Assembly (NCBI RefSeq): GCF_014218275.1 | Contig: NZ_AP023213.1 | Coordinates: 2,334,001 to 2,398,000 of the forward strand | DNA length: 64,000 nt | From: Citrifermentans bremense | GTDB lineage: Bacteria; Desulfobacterota; Desulfuromonadia; Geobacterales; Geobacteraceae | Reading direction: 5' to 3' | Shown: positions 1-8,770 of the stretch, piece by piece | How the letters are laid out: each line of letters opens with the position of its first letter | Numbering within the stretch: position 1 is the first letter of the stretch | Program-made: the position numbers and the translations under genes | Notes under the pieces: generated by a model | What the model was told of the DNA's origin: nothing | The model's database searches: none | Seen by the model: the letters and a program-made list of their open reading frames with translations, nothing else

Positions 1-163
1 GACTACGGCAGAAGCTTTATCAATTGTCGTGCCAAGGATGTCCGCAGAGGTAAGGCTCTGATTTTGAGGCGAAACGGCAGCCGGCGCCGGCGGGTCGCAG
101 GTCTGGCTGGGGGAATATTCCACTAGCCGCAGCAGAATATTCCACAGCCTCGCCTCTTCCACC
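1..163. other. Window edge, no gene seen
   Basis: No convincing coding frame is visible in this short stretch before the first gene. It holds two direct copies of GAATATTCCAC at 113-123 and 135-145, 22 bases apart. They lie downstream of the minus-strand copper genes, so they could belong to a neighbour outside the window. Confidence 0.5.
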
Positions 164-385
164 TTACTTCCGGACCTCGTCGCTTTTAACCAGCTTCATG
201 CCGCAGATGGAGCAATCGGCGGTAGGGTCGTTGCTGGTGATCCAGGGATGCATCGGGCAGGCGTAGATCCCACCCTTTTCTTTGGCGACCGCGTGGCCGG
301 CTTCCTTCTTGCCGAAAAAGAACCAGAGGTTGAGCGCTATAAGCGCCGCACCGGCGATGGTGACTGTGATCTGGGTCAGGTCCAT
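164..385 (-). CDS. Small membrane-anchored heavy-metal-binding protein
   Basis: This 73-residue protein has one N-terminal membrane segment (about residues 9-26) followed by a Cys/His/Met-rich domain at about 41-65 with the pattern ACPMHP then CSICGMKL. That pattern matches the short heavy-metal-binding domain found in CusB-type adaptors and copper ATPases, where it binds copper or silver. It starts four bases after the copA stop, so it is the last gene of the csoR-copA operon. I infer that it holds copper at the membrane face near CopA, as a chaperone or buffer. The domain assignment is firm; the exact role is not. Confidence 0.8.
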   Translation of the reverse strand: MDLTQITVTIAGAALIALNLWFFFGKKEAGHAVAKEKGGIYACPMHPWITSNDPTADCSICGMKLVKSDEVRK

Positions 386-389
386 CTGG

Positions 390-2882
390 CTACCCCCTTT
401 CTATGGTGAACCCGCGCAAGCGCAGGGCGTTGGTTACGACGCTGACCGAGGAGAGCGCCATGGCGAGCGAGGCGATGATCGGGCTCAAGAGCCAGCCGGT
501 CATCGGGTAAAGGATGCCCGCAGCGATGGGGATCCCCATGATGTTGTAGACGAAGGCGAAGAAGAGGTTCTGCTTTATGTTGGCGATGGTGGCCCTGGAA
601 AGCGCGATGCTGGAGATGACGCCGTTCAGGTCGCCGCGCACGAGCGTTATGTCGGCCGCTTCGATGGCGACGTCGGTTCCGCTCCCCATGGCGATTCCCA
701 CGTCCGCCTGGGCGAGAGCAGGCGCGTCGTTGATGCCGTCGCCCACCATCGCGACCACCTTCCCCTGCGCCTGCAGTTTCTTGATCTCCTCACCCTTGGC
801 GTCCGGGAGCACTTCGGCTACCACCCGGTCCACACCCACCTGCCGCGCGATGGAGTCGGCGGTGCGCCGGTTGTCTCCGGTGAGCATGATCACTTCGAGC
901 CCCAGGTCGTGCAGCCTTTTTACCGCGGCGGCCGAGCTTTCCTTGATCGGGTCGGCGATGGCGATGACACCGGCATAGGCGCCGTCGATCGCCACGAAAA
1001 TCGGGGTCTTCGCCTGGTCCGCAAGGCGGTGGGCGGCCGCCTGGTCCGCGGCGATTCCCTCTTTTTCAAGAAGCAGCGCGGTGCCGATCACTACCCTCTT
1101 GCCGTCCACGGTTGCCTCGATGCCGTGGCCGGGGATGGCGTTGAAGTCGCGGGCGGCAAGGCGCGAAAGGCCGTTCTCGTCCGCGTAGCGCACGATCGCC
1201 TCACCCAGCGGGTGCTCGCTTCCGGCCTCCGCAGCCGCCGCCAGCTGCATCAGCGCCTGGCGCTCATAGCCTTGCGTCTCTATGTCCGTAACCGAGGGGA
1301 TGCCACGGGTTATGGTGCCGGTCTTGTCGAGGACTATGGTGGTGAGCTTGTGCGCCGTTTCCAGCGCCTCACCTCCCTTGATGAGGATGCCCGCCTGGGC
1401 GCCGCGCCCTGTGCCGACCATGATGGCGGTCGGCGTGGCGAGCCCGAGCGCGCAGGGGCAGGCGATGATCAGCACCGAGACGAAGGTCAGGACCGCCATG
1501 TTGAGCCGGGTTTCGGGCGGCGAGATGTCGAACCAGACCACGAAGGTGGCGATGGCAAGCGAGATGACCACCGGGACGAAGTAGCTCGCGATAAGGTCCG
1601 CGAGCCGCTGGATTGGGGCCTTGGTTCCCTGGGCCTGCTGCACCAGCCTTACGATCTGCTGCAGCACCGTGTCCTTGCCGATCCTGGTGGCGCGCATGCG
1701 GAAAGATCCGGTCTTGTTGAGGGTCGCGCCGATGACGGTATCCCCCTCGTTTTTACGCACCGGGAGCGGTTCACCGGTCAGCATGCTCTCGTCGACCGTG
1801 GAACTTCCCTCGATCAGCTCGCCGTCCACGGGCACCTTCTCGCCCGGCCGAACCAGGATGGTGTCTCCCAACTGCACCTCGGCTATGGGGATGTCCTCTT
1901 CCTTGCCGTCGCGCAGCACCCGCGCGAGCTTGGGCTGCAAACCTATCAGGGCGTGGATCGCGCCGCTGGTCTTGCTTTTGGCGCGGGCCTCCAGAAGTCG
2001 TCCCATGAGGATGAGGGTGACGATGATAGCGGCGACCTCATAGTAGACGCCGACGGCTCCATCATGCCCGTGCCCCGCAGCTGCGGTCCTTGCCGAGAGC
2101 CATTGCGGCGCGACTGTGGCAACGAGGCTGAAGAGATAGGCGGAGAGCGTCCCGAGCGCCACCAGGGTGTTCATGTCCGCGACGCGGTGCTTCGCCGCGC
2201 TCCAGGCGCCGGTGAAGAACTCCCGTCCGGCCCAGAAAAGGACCGGCGTGGTAAGCGCGAGTTCCACAAAGGCCCGGCCTGGGAAATTGAGGGCGTCGGC
2301 CAGCGCGGGGACCACGTGCCCGGCCATGGCCAGAATTGCCACCGGTATGGTGAGAGCCAGGGCGATAACGAACTTGCCGCGGTTTTTCCGGTACTGCTCC
2401 TCGTGCACCTTGGACTGCGCTTCCAAAAGCTCGGCCTCGTCGGTCTCGGTCCCGCCGCTTCCCGCTTCGAGGACGTCGTACCCCATGTCGCGCACCACCT
2501 GCTTGAGCGCCTGCGGGTTCGTCACCTGCGGGTCATATTTCACCGTGGCGCGGGTGGTGGCGAAGTTGACCGCGGCCCTGGCGACGCCGGCGGTGCTGGA
2601 AAGCGTCTTCTCAATGCGGCCCGCGCATCCGGCGCAGTTCATCCCCAAAAGGGGAAACTCGCACTGCTCGGCGCGCTCCGGCGCGGCGGGCGCGGCTGAA
2701 GAGCCTTCAGCGGCGGACGGCGTTGCACTAAAAAGGAAGCTCTTCGGGTTTGCCTCGAACTTTTGCTTGCACCCGGCGGAGCAGAACTTGTAGCTGGTCC
2801 CGGCATGGGTCGCGTTGTGGGGCGAGTCTTCCGGCACATCCATGCCGCAGACCGGATCCCGTAAAAGATTGTTTCCCGACAT
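390..2882 (-). CDS. copA: Copper-translocating P1B-type ATPase CopA with N-terminal YHS domain
   Basis: Inner-membrane ATPase that expels Cu(I) from the cytoplasm. In order: a YHS-type Cys domain (PVCGM near residue 10, CSAGC near 34), a heavy-metal-associated domain with GMNCAGC near residue 80, membrane helices, the TGE actuator motif, the CPC ion-binding motif in the sixth helix ([13 protein letters not shown]), DKTGT with the phosphorylated Asp, HPLGEA, and [12 protein letters not shown]. All catalytic elements are present, at a length of 830 residues. An in-frame start seven codons upstream overlaps csoR; I prefer the ATG at 2880-2882 because GGGAGG (complement of 2891-2896) sits eight bases before it. 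It follows csoR directly and should be derepressed by copper. Silver transport is possible too. Confidence 0.95.
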   Translation of the reverse strand: MSGNNLLRDPVCGMDVPEDSPHNATHAGTSYKFCSAGCKQKFEANPKSFLFSATPSAAEGSSAAPAAPERAEQCEFPLLGMNCAGCAGRIEKTLSSTAGVARAAVNFATTRATVKYDPQVTNPQALKQVVRDMGYDVLEAGSGGTETDEAELLEAQSKVHEEQYRKNRGKFVIALALTIPVAILAMAGHVVPALADALNFPGRAFVELALTTPVLFWAGREFFTGAWSAAKHRVADMNTLVALGTLSAYLFSLVATVAPQWLSARTAAAGHGHDGAVGVYYEVAAIIVTLILMGRLLEARAKSKTSGAIHALIGLQPKLARVLRDGKEEDIPIAEVQLGDTILVRPGEKVPVDGELIEGSSTVDESMLTGEPLPVRKNEGDTVIGATLNKTGSFRMRATRIGKDTVLQQIVRLVQQAQGTKAPIQRLADLIASYFVPVVISLAIATFVVWFDISPPETRLNMAVLTFVSVLIIACPCALGLATPTAIMVGTGRGAQAGILIKGGEALETAHKLTTIVLDKTGTITRGIPSVTDIETQGYERQALMQLAAAAEAGSEHPLGEAIVRYADENGLSRLAARDFNAIPGHGIEATVDGKRVVIGTALLLEKEGIAADQAAAHRLADQAKTPIFVAIDGAYAGVIAIADPIKESSAAAVKRLHDLGLEVIMLTGDNRRTADSIARQVGVDRVVAEVLPDAKGEEIKKLQAQGKVVAMVGDGINDAPALAQADVGIAMGSGTDVAIEAADITLVRGDLNGVISSIALSRATIANIKQNLFFAFVYNIMGIPIAAGILYPMTGWLLSPIIASLAMALSSVSVVTNALRLRGFTIERG

Positions 2883-2899
2883 ATCGTGGTCCTCCCTTG

Positions 2900-3190
2900 T
2901 CACTTCAAAAAGCGCGACAGCGCTGTCTTCACCTCGTCCAGGAGTTGCTGCTGCGACATCGGCTTGGCCAATTCATGCTGGCTGTCGGTCCCGTGTCCCA
3001 GTACGCAGTTCTCCAGGTGCCTGGTCAGCAGTTCAACCCCGAGGGCGTCCAGGGCCGAGCGCACGGCCGAGATCTGGTTCAGTATGTCGACGCAGTAGCG
3101 CTTCTCCTCCAGCATCCGCTCGATGCCGGCCACCTGCCCGGCGATGCGCTTCACGCGCGTGGTCATCTTGTTCTTGGGCGACTGTGTCAT
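2900..3190 (-). CDS. csoR: CsoR-type copper-sensing repressor
   Basis: A 96-residue all-helical regulator of the CsoR/RcnR family. The Cu(I) ligands of CsoR are visible in place: Cys in RYCVDIL (about residue 33), then His and Cys in RHLENCV (about 58 and 62). This C-H-C pattern separates CsoR from the RcnR and FrmR branches. In this family copper binding releases the operator. AAGGAGG precedes the ATG by four bases. The gene is first in an operon with copA and the small metal-binding protein, and two CsoR-type palindromes lie just upstream, so the operon is probably autoregulated. Confidence 0.92.
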   Translation of the reverse strand: MTQSPKNKMTTRVKRIAGQVAGIERMLEEKRYCVDILNQISAVRSALDALGVELLTRHLENCVLGHGTDSQHELAKPMSQQQLLDEVKTALSRFLK

Positions 3191-3211
3191 GGCGCCTCCT
3201 TATGCTTCTGG

Positions 3212-3228
3212 ATACCCCACCGGGGTAT
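3212..3228. promoter_or_regulatory. CsoR-type operator, proximal copy
   Basis: A perfect palindrome, ATACCCC-ACC-GGGGTAT, starts 22 bases upstream of the csoR start. It matches the TACCC-N-GGGTA pattern known for CsoR operators. The position suits promoter occlusion. Confidence 0.8.
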
Positions 3229-3243
3229 TCACGTTAAGCTGAA

Positions 3244-3262
3244 GATACCCCCACGGGGTATC
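3244..3262. promoter_or_regulatory. CsoR-type operator, distal copy
   Basis: A second palindrome, GATACCCC-CAC-GGGGTATC, has its centre 33 bases from that of the first copy. That is about three helical turns, so two CsoR tetramers could sit on the same DNA face. Confidence 0.78.
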
Positions 3263-3304
3263 CTGGTCAAGGAAAATGTGAGCGACGGCCCTCCAGTATA
3301 AAAA

Positions 3305-3368
3305 GGCAAATCCCCCTTGCCCCCCTTCGCAAAGGGGGGAATGTTTGTTCTCGTGCAGCGCTTCGTGG
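3305..3368 (+). repeat. C-rich intergenic repeat, short form
   Basis: The core is a run of C, TTCGCAAA, then a run of G, which can fold as a hairpin, followed by a tail GTTTGTTCTCGTGCAGCGCTTCGTGG. The same core and tail recur at 6487-6590 and 8444-8585, and the core at 11105, 19059 and 59454. It does not code and lies between csoR and acnA. Confidence 0.75.
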
Positions 3369-3574
3369 ATGAATTTAACCAGGTTCCCCTGAATATTTGG
3401 ATTAACCTTCCTAAGTTGGGACGCAATGCCCTAGGTATTTGCAACTGGCGTAAAGGTGGAGAGGGAGGGATGTAGAGCGGTGCTGACTCAACGGTGATGG
3501 TCGCTAGTTAAAAGTCGCAACTGGAGGGGGGAGCAACTGGACGGTGGAAGTTGGCAAGAAAAGGAAAAGGACAC
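3369..3574. other. Intergenic remainder between csoR and acnA
   Basis: The gap from 3263 to 3621 holds the C-rich repeat at its left end and a long hairpin at its right end. Between them I see no coding frame with a ribosome binding site. Confidence 0.5.
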
Positions 3575-3611
3575 GTGCCGCGCCAGCCGCAAAACCGGGC
3601 TGACGCGGCAC
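3575..3611 (-). terminator. Hairpin downstream of acnA
   Basis: GTGCCGCG and CAGCC on one side pair with GGGCTG and CGCGGCAC on the other, an interrupted stem of about 13 pairs. On the minus strand it follows the acnA stop and leads into a T-rich stretch (about 3553-3572). The T run is broken by C, so termination efficiency is uncertain. Confidence 0.6.
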
Positions 3612-3621
3612 TAACAATGGA

Positions 3622-6426
3622 CTACTTCAGGAATTGCCTGAGCACGAAGGGGAGGATGCCGCCGTGGCGGTAGTAATCGAGCTCGTTCGTGGTATCGATC
3701 CGCGCCTGCACCGTGAACGAGCCGGTGTCGCCTTCACTATTCCGATAATTCACCTGGAGTTTTTGCCCCGGCGCAAGTTCTGACAGCCCTCCCAGGTCGA
3801 AGCTTTCCGTGCCGTCCAACCCGAGGGTAGCCGGGTTCTCGCCCGGGAGAAACTGCAGGGGCAGAACGCCCATCCCGACGAGGTTGGAGCGGTGGATCCT
3901 CTCGAAGCTCTCGGCGATCACCGCCCTCACCCCGAGAAGCTTGGTCCCCTTGGCTGCCCAGTCGCGTGAGGAGCCGGTGCCGTATTCCTTGCCGGCGATG
4001 ACGATCAGCGGGACGCCTGCCGCACGGTATTTCTCTGCGGCGTCGAAGATTGACATCTGGCCGCCATCCTTGTCGTCGCAGACAAAGCACCTCGTTACCC
4101 CTCCTTCCACACCCGGTACCAGTTGATTCCTGATGCGGATGTTGGCGAAGGTCCCCCGGACCATCACCTCGTGGTTGCCGCGGCGCGCCCCGTAGGAGTT
4201 GAAATCCTTCGGGGGGATGCCCAGCGAGATGAGGTAGCGGCCGGCAGGAGCATCCTTTGCGATGGAACCTGCCGGCGAGATATGGTCTGTGGTGATGGAA
4301 TCCCCCAAAAGGGCCAGCACCCGCGCCTCTTTTACGTCCTGGACCGGCTGCGGATCCCTGGAGAGGTCGGCAAAGAACGGAGGCTCCTTGATGTAGGTGG
4401 ACCCTTGCTGCCAATGGTACAGTTCGCCGATGGGAACCTGCAGGGCCATCCACTGTTCGTCGCCCTGGAAGACGTCGGAGTAGTTGCGGGCGAAGGATTC
4501 GGCATGGACGCAGCTTTGCACCAGTTGCGCGACTTCCTGCTCGTTGGGCCAGATATCTTTCAGGTATACCGGGTCGCCGTTGGGGTCGTTGCCTATGGGG
4601 TCCCGGGTGAGATCGATGTTGACGTTGCCGGCCAGCGCATAGGCTACGACGAGCGGCGGCGAGGCGAGGTAGTTTGCTCTCACGTGGCTGTTGATGCGCC
4701 CCTCGAAGTTGCGGTTGCCGGAGAGGACTGCCGCTACAGCGAGGTCCCCCTTGACGATGGCCCCGGAGATGTGCTCGGCCAAAGGCCCGCTGTTGCCGAT
4801 GCAGGTGGTGCATCCATAGCCGACCAGGTGGAAGCGCAGGGCCTCCAGGTACGGCGTGAGCCCAGCAGCGGCCAGGTAGTCGGTGACCACCTTGGAGCCG
4901 GGGGCGAGGCTCGTCTTCACCCACGGCCGCACCTGCAACCCGCGTCGTACCGCGTTGCGCGCCAGAAGACCCGCCCCTATCATGACCGAGGGGTTGGAGG
5001 TGTTTGTGCAACTGGTGATGGCGGCGATAACCACCGAGCCGTGGCAGAGGTTGTAGGCGGTCCCGTCTGGCTGGCGCACCGGGACGCAGTGCCCCAGGGC
5101 CCCAAGCGACTTGTCGGGGTGTTCCATCAGCTCAGGGGCGACGGTCACCGGCGCGCCCCCCTCGCCGAGCCACCGGCTCATGGTTTCCTTGTCGACACGC
5201 GCGGCGTCGTGGGACCTCAGGGTGATCAACTGCTTGCGGAAGGATCCCCGCACCTCCTTAAGATTGACCCGGTCCATCGGGCGCATCGGCCCGGCAAGAG
5301 AGGGCTCGACCTGGGCCAGGTCAAGTTCCAGGATGTCGCTGTACGAAGGCTCCGGCCGGTTCACATCGAGCCAGAGCCTCTGCTGCTGGTAGTACGCCTC
5401 CACCAGCGGAACGATGTCTTGCCTGCCGGTCAGGCGCAGGTAGTCGGTCGTCTGCCCGTCGACGGGGAAGACCCCGATGGTGGCGCCGTACTCCGGCGCC
5501 ATGTTACCGATGGTGGCCCGGTCCGCGATGTTGAGGGAGGCGGCGCCTGGACCGAAGAATTCGACGAACTTCCCGACCACACCCTTCTTGCGCAGCATCT
5601 GGGTCACGGTAAGCACCAGGTCCGTCGCCGTGGCGCCCGGGGCGAGCGCGCCGGTCAAACGGAAACCGACCACCTGGGGGATGAGCATGGAGCAAGGCTG
5701 CCCCAACATGGCTGCTTCCGCCTCGATACCACCCACTCCCCAGCCGACGACGCCGAGACCGTTGATCATGGTGGTGTGGGAATCGGTCCCCACCAGCGTG
5801 TCGGGGAAGACAAACTCCTCCTCACCGTGCTTCGCCACCATGGCCACCTGCGAGAGGTACTCGAGGTTTACCTGGTGGCAGATGCCGGTCGCGGGCGGGA
5901 CCACGCTGAAGTTCCGGAAGGCCGACTGCCCCCAGCGCAGGAACTGGTAGCGCTCGTGGTTGCGCTCGAACTCGACGGAGGAGTTTCCCCAGAGGGCGCC
6001 GGTGGTGCCGTAGAAGTCCACCTGGACCGAGTGATCGATGATCAGGTCGGCGGGCTGCATCGGGTTGATCTTAGCGGGGCTACCTCCAAGGCGCGCCAAA
6101 GCCGACCGCATCGCGGCAAGGTCGGCCACCGCCGGCACCCCGGTGAAGTCCTGGAGCAGTATCCGGGCGGGCATGAACTGGAGTTCCTTGTCCGGTTCCG
6201 CCGCCGCGTCCCAGCGGGCCACGGCCTCGATGTCCTCCCTCTTCACCACCACCCCGTCCTCCCTCCTCAGGAGGTTCTCCAGCAGTATCTTCAGGGAATA
6301 CGGAAGCCGCGAGATGTCCAGCCCCGAATTTTCCTGGAACGCCTGCAACGAATGGTAGCGGTAGCTCTTGCCGCCTGCGGTGAGCGTGCTCAGAGTGTTG
6401 TAGCTGTTCGATGTCTTGCCGCTCAT
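3622..6426 (-). CDS. acnA: Aconitate hydratase A
   Basis: Cytoplasmic 4Fe-4S enzyme of the citric acid cycle that interconverts citrate and isocitrate. It has 934 residues, the usual size of the AcnA/IRP1 branch. The three cluster ligands are visible: Cys473 in TSCTNTSNPSVM, and Cys539 and Cys542 in YGCTTCIGNSGPL. The C-terminal swivel domain has the substrate-binding run GSSRDWAAKGT. The start at 6426 is preceded by GGGAGAAG. The gene stands alone between repeat-rich gaps. Sequences of this type also include some methylcitrate dehydratases (AcnD); with no prp genes nearby, aconitase is the better call. Confidence 0.95.
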   Translation of the reverse strand: MSGKTSNSYNTLSTLTAGGKSYRYHSLQAFQENSGLDISRLPYSLKILLENLLRREDGVVVKREDIEAVARWDAAAEPDKELQFMPARILLQDFTGVPAVADLAAMRSALARLGGSPAKINPMQPADLIIDHSVQVDFYGTTGALWGNSSVEFERNHERYQFLRWGQSAFRNFSVVPPATGICHQVNLEYLSQVAMVAKHGEEEFVFPDTLVGTDSHTTMINGLGVVGWGVGGIEAEAAMLGQPCSMLIPQVVGFRLTGALAPGATATDLVLTVTQMLRKKGVVGKFVEFFGPGAASLNIADRATIGNMAPEYGATIGVFPVDGQTTDYLRLTGRQDIVPLVEAYYQQQRLWLDVNRPEPSYSDILELDLAQVEPSLAGPMRPMDRVNLKEVRGSFRKQLITLRSHDAARVDKETMSRWLGEGGAPVTVAPELMEHPDKSLGALGHCVPVRQPDGTAYNLCHGSVVIAAITSCTNTSNPSVMIGAGLLARNAVRRGLQVRPWVKTSLAPGSKVVTDYLAAAGLTPYLEALRFHLVGYGCTTCIGNSGPLAEHISGAIVKGDLAVAAVLSGNRNFEGRINSHVRANYLASPPLVVAYALAGNVNIDLTRDPIGNDPNGDPVYLKDIWPNEQEVAQLVQSCVHAESFARNYSDVFQGDEQWMALQVPIGELYHWQQGSTYIKEPPFFADLSRDPQPVQDVKEARVLALLGDSITTDHISPAGSIAKDAPAGRYLISLGIPPKDFNSYGARRGNHEVMVRGTFANIRIRNQLVPGVEGGVTRCFVCDDKDGGQMSIFDAAEKYRAAGVPLIVIAGKEYGTGSSRDWAAKGTKLLGVRAVIAESFERIHRSNLVGMGVLPLQFLPGENPATLGLDGTESFDLGGLSELAPGQKLQVNYRNSEGDTGSFTVQARIDTTNELDYYRHGGILPFVLRQFLK

Positions 6427-6486
6427 GATCTTCTCCCGGTTGGTCCATTTTCAATCGACGATTGTGTTCCCGCTGGTGCGTAAGGG

Positions 6487-6590
6487 GCAAATCCCCCCCT
6501 GCCCCCCTTTAAGAAAGGCAAATCCCCCCTGTCCCCCCTGTCCCCCCCTTCGCAAAGGGGGGGACGTTTGTTCACGTGCAGCGTTTTGGG
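6487..6590 (+). repeat. C-rich intergenic repeat with partial left-end duplication
   Basis: The left end, GGCAAATCCCCCC plus a C run, is present twice in tandem (about 6486 and 6518) before the TTCGCAAA core and the tail GTTTGTTCACGTGCAGCG. It is the same family as 3305-3368. It fills most of the gap between acnA and the flavoenzyme gene. Confidence 0.75.
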
Positions 6591-6639
6591 AAAAATATAC
6601 CGACGTTAAAATACTCGATGCCCCTATTTAAAGTTGCAT

Positions 6640-7974
6640 CTAGACTTTCTTGACAGCCACGTTTGCGGCGACGAGGATCGGGTCCCAGACCGGCGAATAG
6701 GGAGGCGAGTAGGCCAGGTCCAGCTCGGCGATCTCGAACACGGTCATCTGCTTGTAGATCGCCGTCGCCAGCACGTCGAGCCTCTTGGCCACCACGTCCT
6801 CGCCGACGATCTGCGCGCCCAGAAGAAGCCCGTCCCCCTTCTGGCAGAAAAGCACGACGCGCATCGTGCTCCCGCCTGGGAATTCCCCGCGGGTGGGGCT
6901 GTCCACGAATACCTTGACGTAATCCTTGCCGAGCGCCTGCAGCTGCCTTTCGTTGAGGCCGGTGGTGGCGATGCTCAGCTCGAAGAACTTGAAGACGGCC
7001 GTCTGGTCTATCCCCCAGAACTCCATCATATGGTCGGGGTTGGTGACGTTGTTCCCTATGACGCGCCCGTGCTTGTTGGCCGCGGGACCCAAGGGGAAAT
7101 AGGAGTTCGCCCCCAGTTGCCGGACGTAGTGCTCGGCGCAGTCACCGCCGGCGAAGACGGAATCGAGGTTGGTACGCAGATAGCGGTCGACCTTGGCCGC
7201 CCCCGCGGTCCCGAGGACTCCTCCTGCCGCGGCGAAAAGAGCTGTGTTGGGGCGGGTGCCGACGGCGACCACCACGAGATCGGCGGGGAAAACGCCCGCG
7301 GAGGACCTGACCTCGCCACCCGCCTTCTCGGCGATGTCGACGCCGGTGATCAGCTCGATCCCCCTCTCCTTCACCTTGTCCAGCACCTTCGCCCTCGCCT
7401 CCTCACAGAAGGAGGGGAGGATAGTGGGAGCTTTCTCCAGGATGACCGGCTTGATCTTCAGGTTGGTGAGGACGTCGGCGACCTCGAGGTTCGTATAACC
7501 CGCGCCAACTAAAACCGCACGCTTTGGGGCCTTGTCGTAGATGAACTGCTTCACGTGCCTCGTGTCGTCCAGCGTCTTGAAGCAGAAAACGTCGCTGCCG
7601 TCGAAGCCTGGCGCGGTGAGCCTGATGGCGCTGTTGCCGGTGGCATAGACGAGAAAGTCGTAGCGCTCCTGGTAGCCCTTGCCGGTGGCGAGATCGGTGA
7701 CGCTCACCACCTTCCCGACCGGGTCGATGGCGGTCACTTCCTGCCGCAGCCGGTAGTCTATCCCACGCTCCTTGCGGATGGTCTCAAGCGACAGGGCGTA
7801 GAGCTTTTCCACCGGTTTGTCCCTGAAGAAAAGGTTGTACGGCATGCCGCAGGCGGCATAGGAGACATCGCCGCTTCTCTCCAGAACTACCACTTCAGAC
7901 TCTGGCGACTGCCGCTTTGCCTGGCTTGCCGCCGACAACCCTGCCGCGACCCCGCCGATGATCACAGTCTTCAT
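6640..7974 (-). CDS. CoA-disulfide-reductase / NADH-oxidase-like flavoprotein
   Basis: A 444-residue pyridine-nucleotide-disulfide oxidoreductase. It has an N-terminal FAD-binding GGVAAG motif, a single redox Cys at residue 42 in SYAACGMPYN, a central NAD(P)H-binding GAGYTNLE, the FAD motif FAGGDCAE, and a C-terminal dimerisation domain. The lone Cys with following GMPY is typical of CoA-disulfide reductases, NADH oxidases and NADH:rubredoxin or persulfide reductases. I chose the ATG at 7972-7974, with GGAGG five bases upstream; a longer frame lacks a site and spoils the N-terminal FAD motif. A rubredoxin gene lies directly upstream, so electron transfer from NADH to rubredoxin is plausible. 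Substrate is not settled by sequence. Confidence 0.85.
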   Translation of the reverse strand: MKTVIIGGVAAGLSAASQAKRQSPESEVVVLERSGDVSYAACGMPYNLFFRDKPVEKLYALSLETIRKERGIDYRLRQEVTAIDPVGKVVSVTDLATGKGYQERYDFLVYATGNSAIRLTAPGFDGSDVFCFKTLDDTRHVKQFIYDKAPKRAVLVGAGYTNLEVADVLTNLKIKPVILEKAPTILPSFCEEARAKVLDKVKERGIELITGVDIAEKAGGEVRSSAGVFPADLVVVAVGTRPNTALFAAAGGVLGTAGAAKVDRYLRTNLDSVFAGGDCAEHYVRQLGANSYFPLGPAANKHGRVIGNNVTNPDHMMEFWGIDQTAVFKFFELSIATTGLNERQLQALGKDYVKVFVDSPTRGEFPGGSTMRVVLFCQKGDGLLLGAQIVGEDVVAKRLDVLATAIYKQMTVFEIAELDLAYSPPYSPVWDPILVAANVAVKKV

Positions 7975-8051
7975 ACAGCCTCCGCATGACATAAAAGGGA
8001 CAGGCTGCCCATCCAGAGCTTGAAGCTGGAAGGCAGCCTGTCCGGTATGGA

Positions 8052-8210
8052 TCACACTTCTTCGAACATGCTCTTCTCTGCGCCGCACAAGGGGCAGACC
8101 CAGTCCTCTGGGATGTCTTCAAAGGCGGTACCCGGCTGGATGCCGCTGTCCAAGTCACCGATCTCGGGGTCGTAGATGTAACCGCACACGGTGCAACGAT
8201 ATTTCTTCAT
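8052..8210 (-). CDS. Rubredoxin
   Basis: Read directly from the minus strand, this 52-residue protein begins [16 protein letters not shown] and ends with [15 protein letters not shown]. It has the two CxxCG knuckles that bind one iron (Cys6/9 and Cys39/42) and the aromatic core residues of rubredoxin. AGGAGGG precedes the ATG. It lies 77 bases upstream of the flavoenzyme gene on the same strand, so the two are probably cotranscribed. In anaerobes rubredoxin passes electrons to oxygen- or superoxide-reducing enzymes, so this pair may serve oxidative stress defence. Confidence 0.95.
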   Translation of the reverse strand: MKKYRCTVCGYIYDPEIGDLDSGIQPGTAFEDIPEDWVCPLCGAEKSMFEEV

Positions 8211-8770
8211 AGTCTTCCCTCCTTCTCCGGTTTATTGATAAAAGTCATTCCCCCTGTGGTTGAGCGGGGGTAAAAACATCCATATAAAGTAGCTGGACTG
8301 TGTTTGTTGTCAAGCAGACGCCAATGATAAAGCTCTACTTGGAAAGCTGTGTACAGATGGAGCAAATCAATGATATTACCGTCTGGCATGACTTACCAGC
8401 TACTGAGGGCGCTGGAAGATATATTTCGGATGTGGCAGCAAAGAGCAAATCCCCCCTGTCCCCCCTCCCGCCTTCGCAGACGAAATGCTACGGCGTGCAG
8501 GCCCGCCTCCGCGGACCGAAGCGCTACGGCGCGCAGGCCCGTCGCAAAGGGGGGAAACGCGAGGTCTCGCGCAGCGCTTCGTGGGCAAATGTACTGGTAT
8601 TCCAGGTCTCCCGGTATTCCCGATGAACCGGTTGATAATCCTCCTAATTCGCAAGAGGGATATTTACAGGCAGTTGCAGCGCACGGCGCACTAACGCCTA
8701 CGGAACAGGCCGACGGCTTGGGTCAGGGCCGAGAAAACAGGTTGATACACAGCAAACGATGGAGAAATAC
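8211..8770. other. Long divergent intergenic region
   Basis: This 560-base gap separates the rubredoxin gene (leftward) from the MFS gene (rightward) and must hold both promoters. About 8444-8585 is a C-rich repeat. I see no gene or named RNA motif in the rest. Confidence 0.5.
8444..8585 (+). repeat. C-rich intergenic repeat, long form with tandem insert
   Basis: The outer part matches the short repeat (CAAATCCCCCC at the left, CGCAAAGGGGGG and a GCAGCGCTTCGTGG tail at the right). Between them sit two tandem copies of a module of about 36 bases, 8467-8501 and 8502-8537, each starting CCCGCC and ending GCAGG. Single copies of this module occur at 19059-19136 and 59454-59533, and none in the short forms. 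Confidence 0.75.

Noticed and set aside
282..2699. Long open frame on the plus strand, 805 codons
   Set aside because: It lies antisense to copA and is Arg/Gly/Asp-rich without any known domain. High GC third positions of copA create it.
4123..6483. Long open frame on the plus strand, 786 codons
   Set aside because: It is antisense to acnA, with the skewed composition of a shadow frame. AcnA motifs on the other strand are decisive.
6487..6590. C-rich repeated units that could suggest a CRISPR-like array
   Set aside because: Units are short, tandem and variable with no unique spacers of even length, and no cas genes are in the window.
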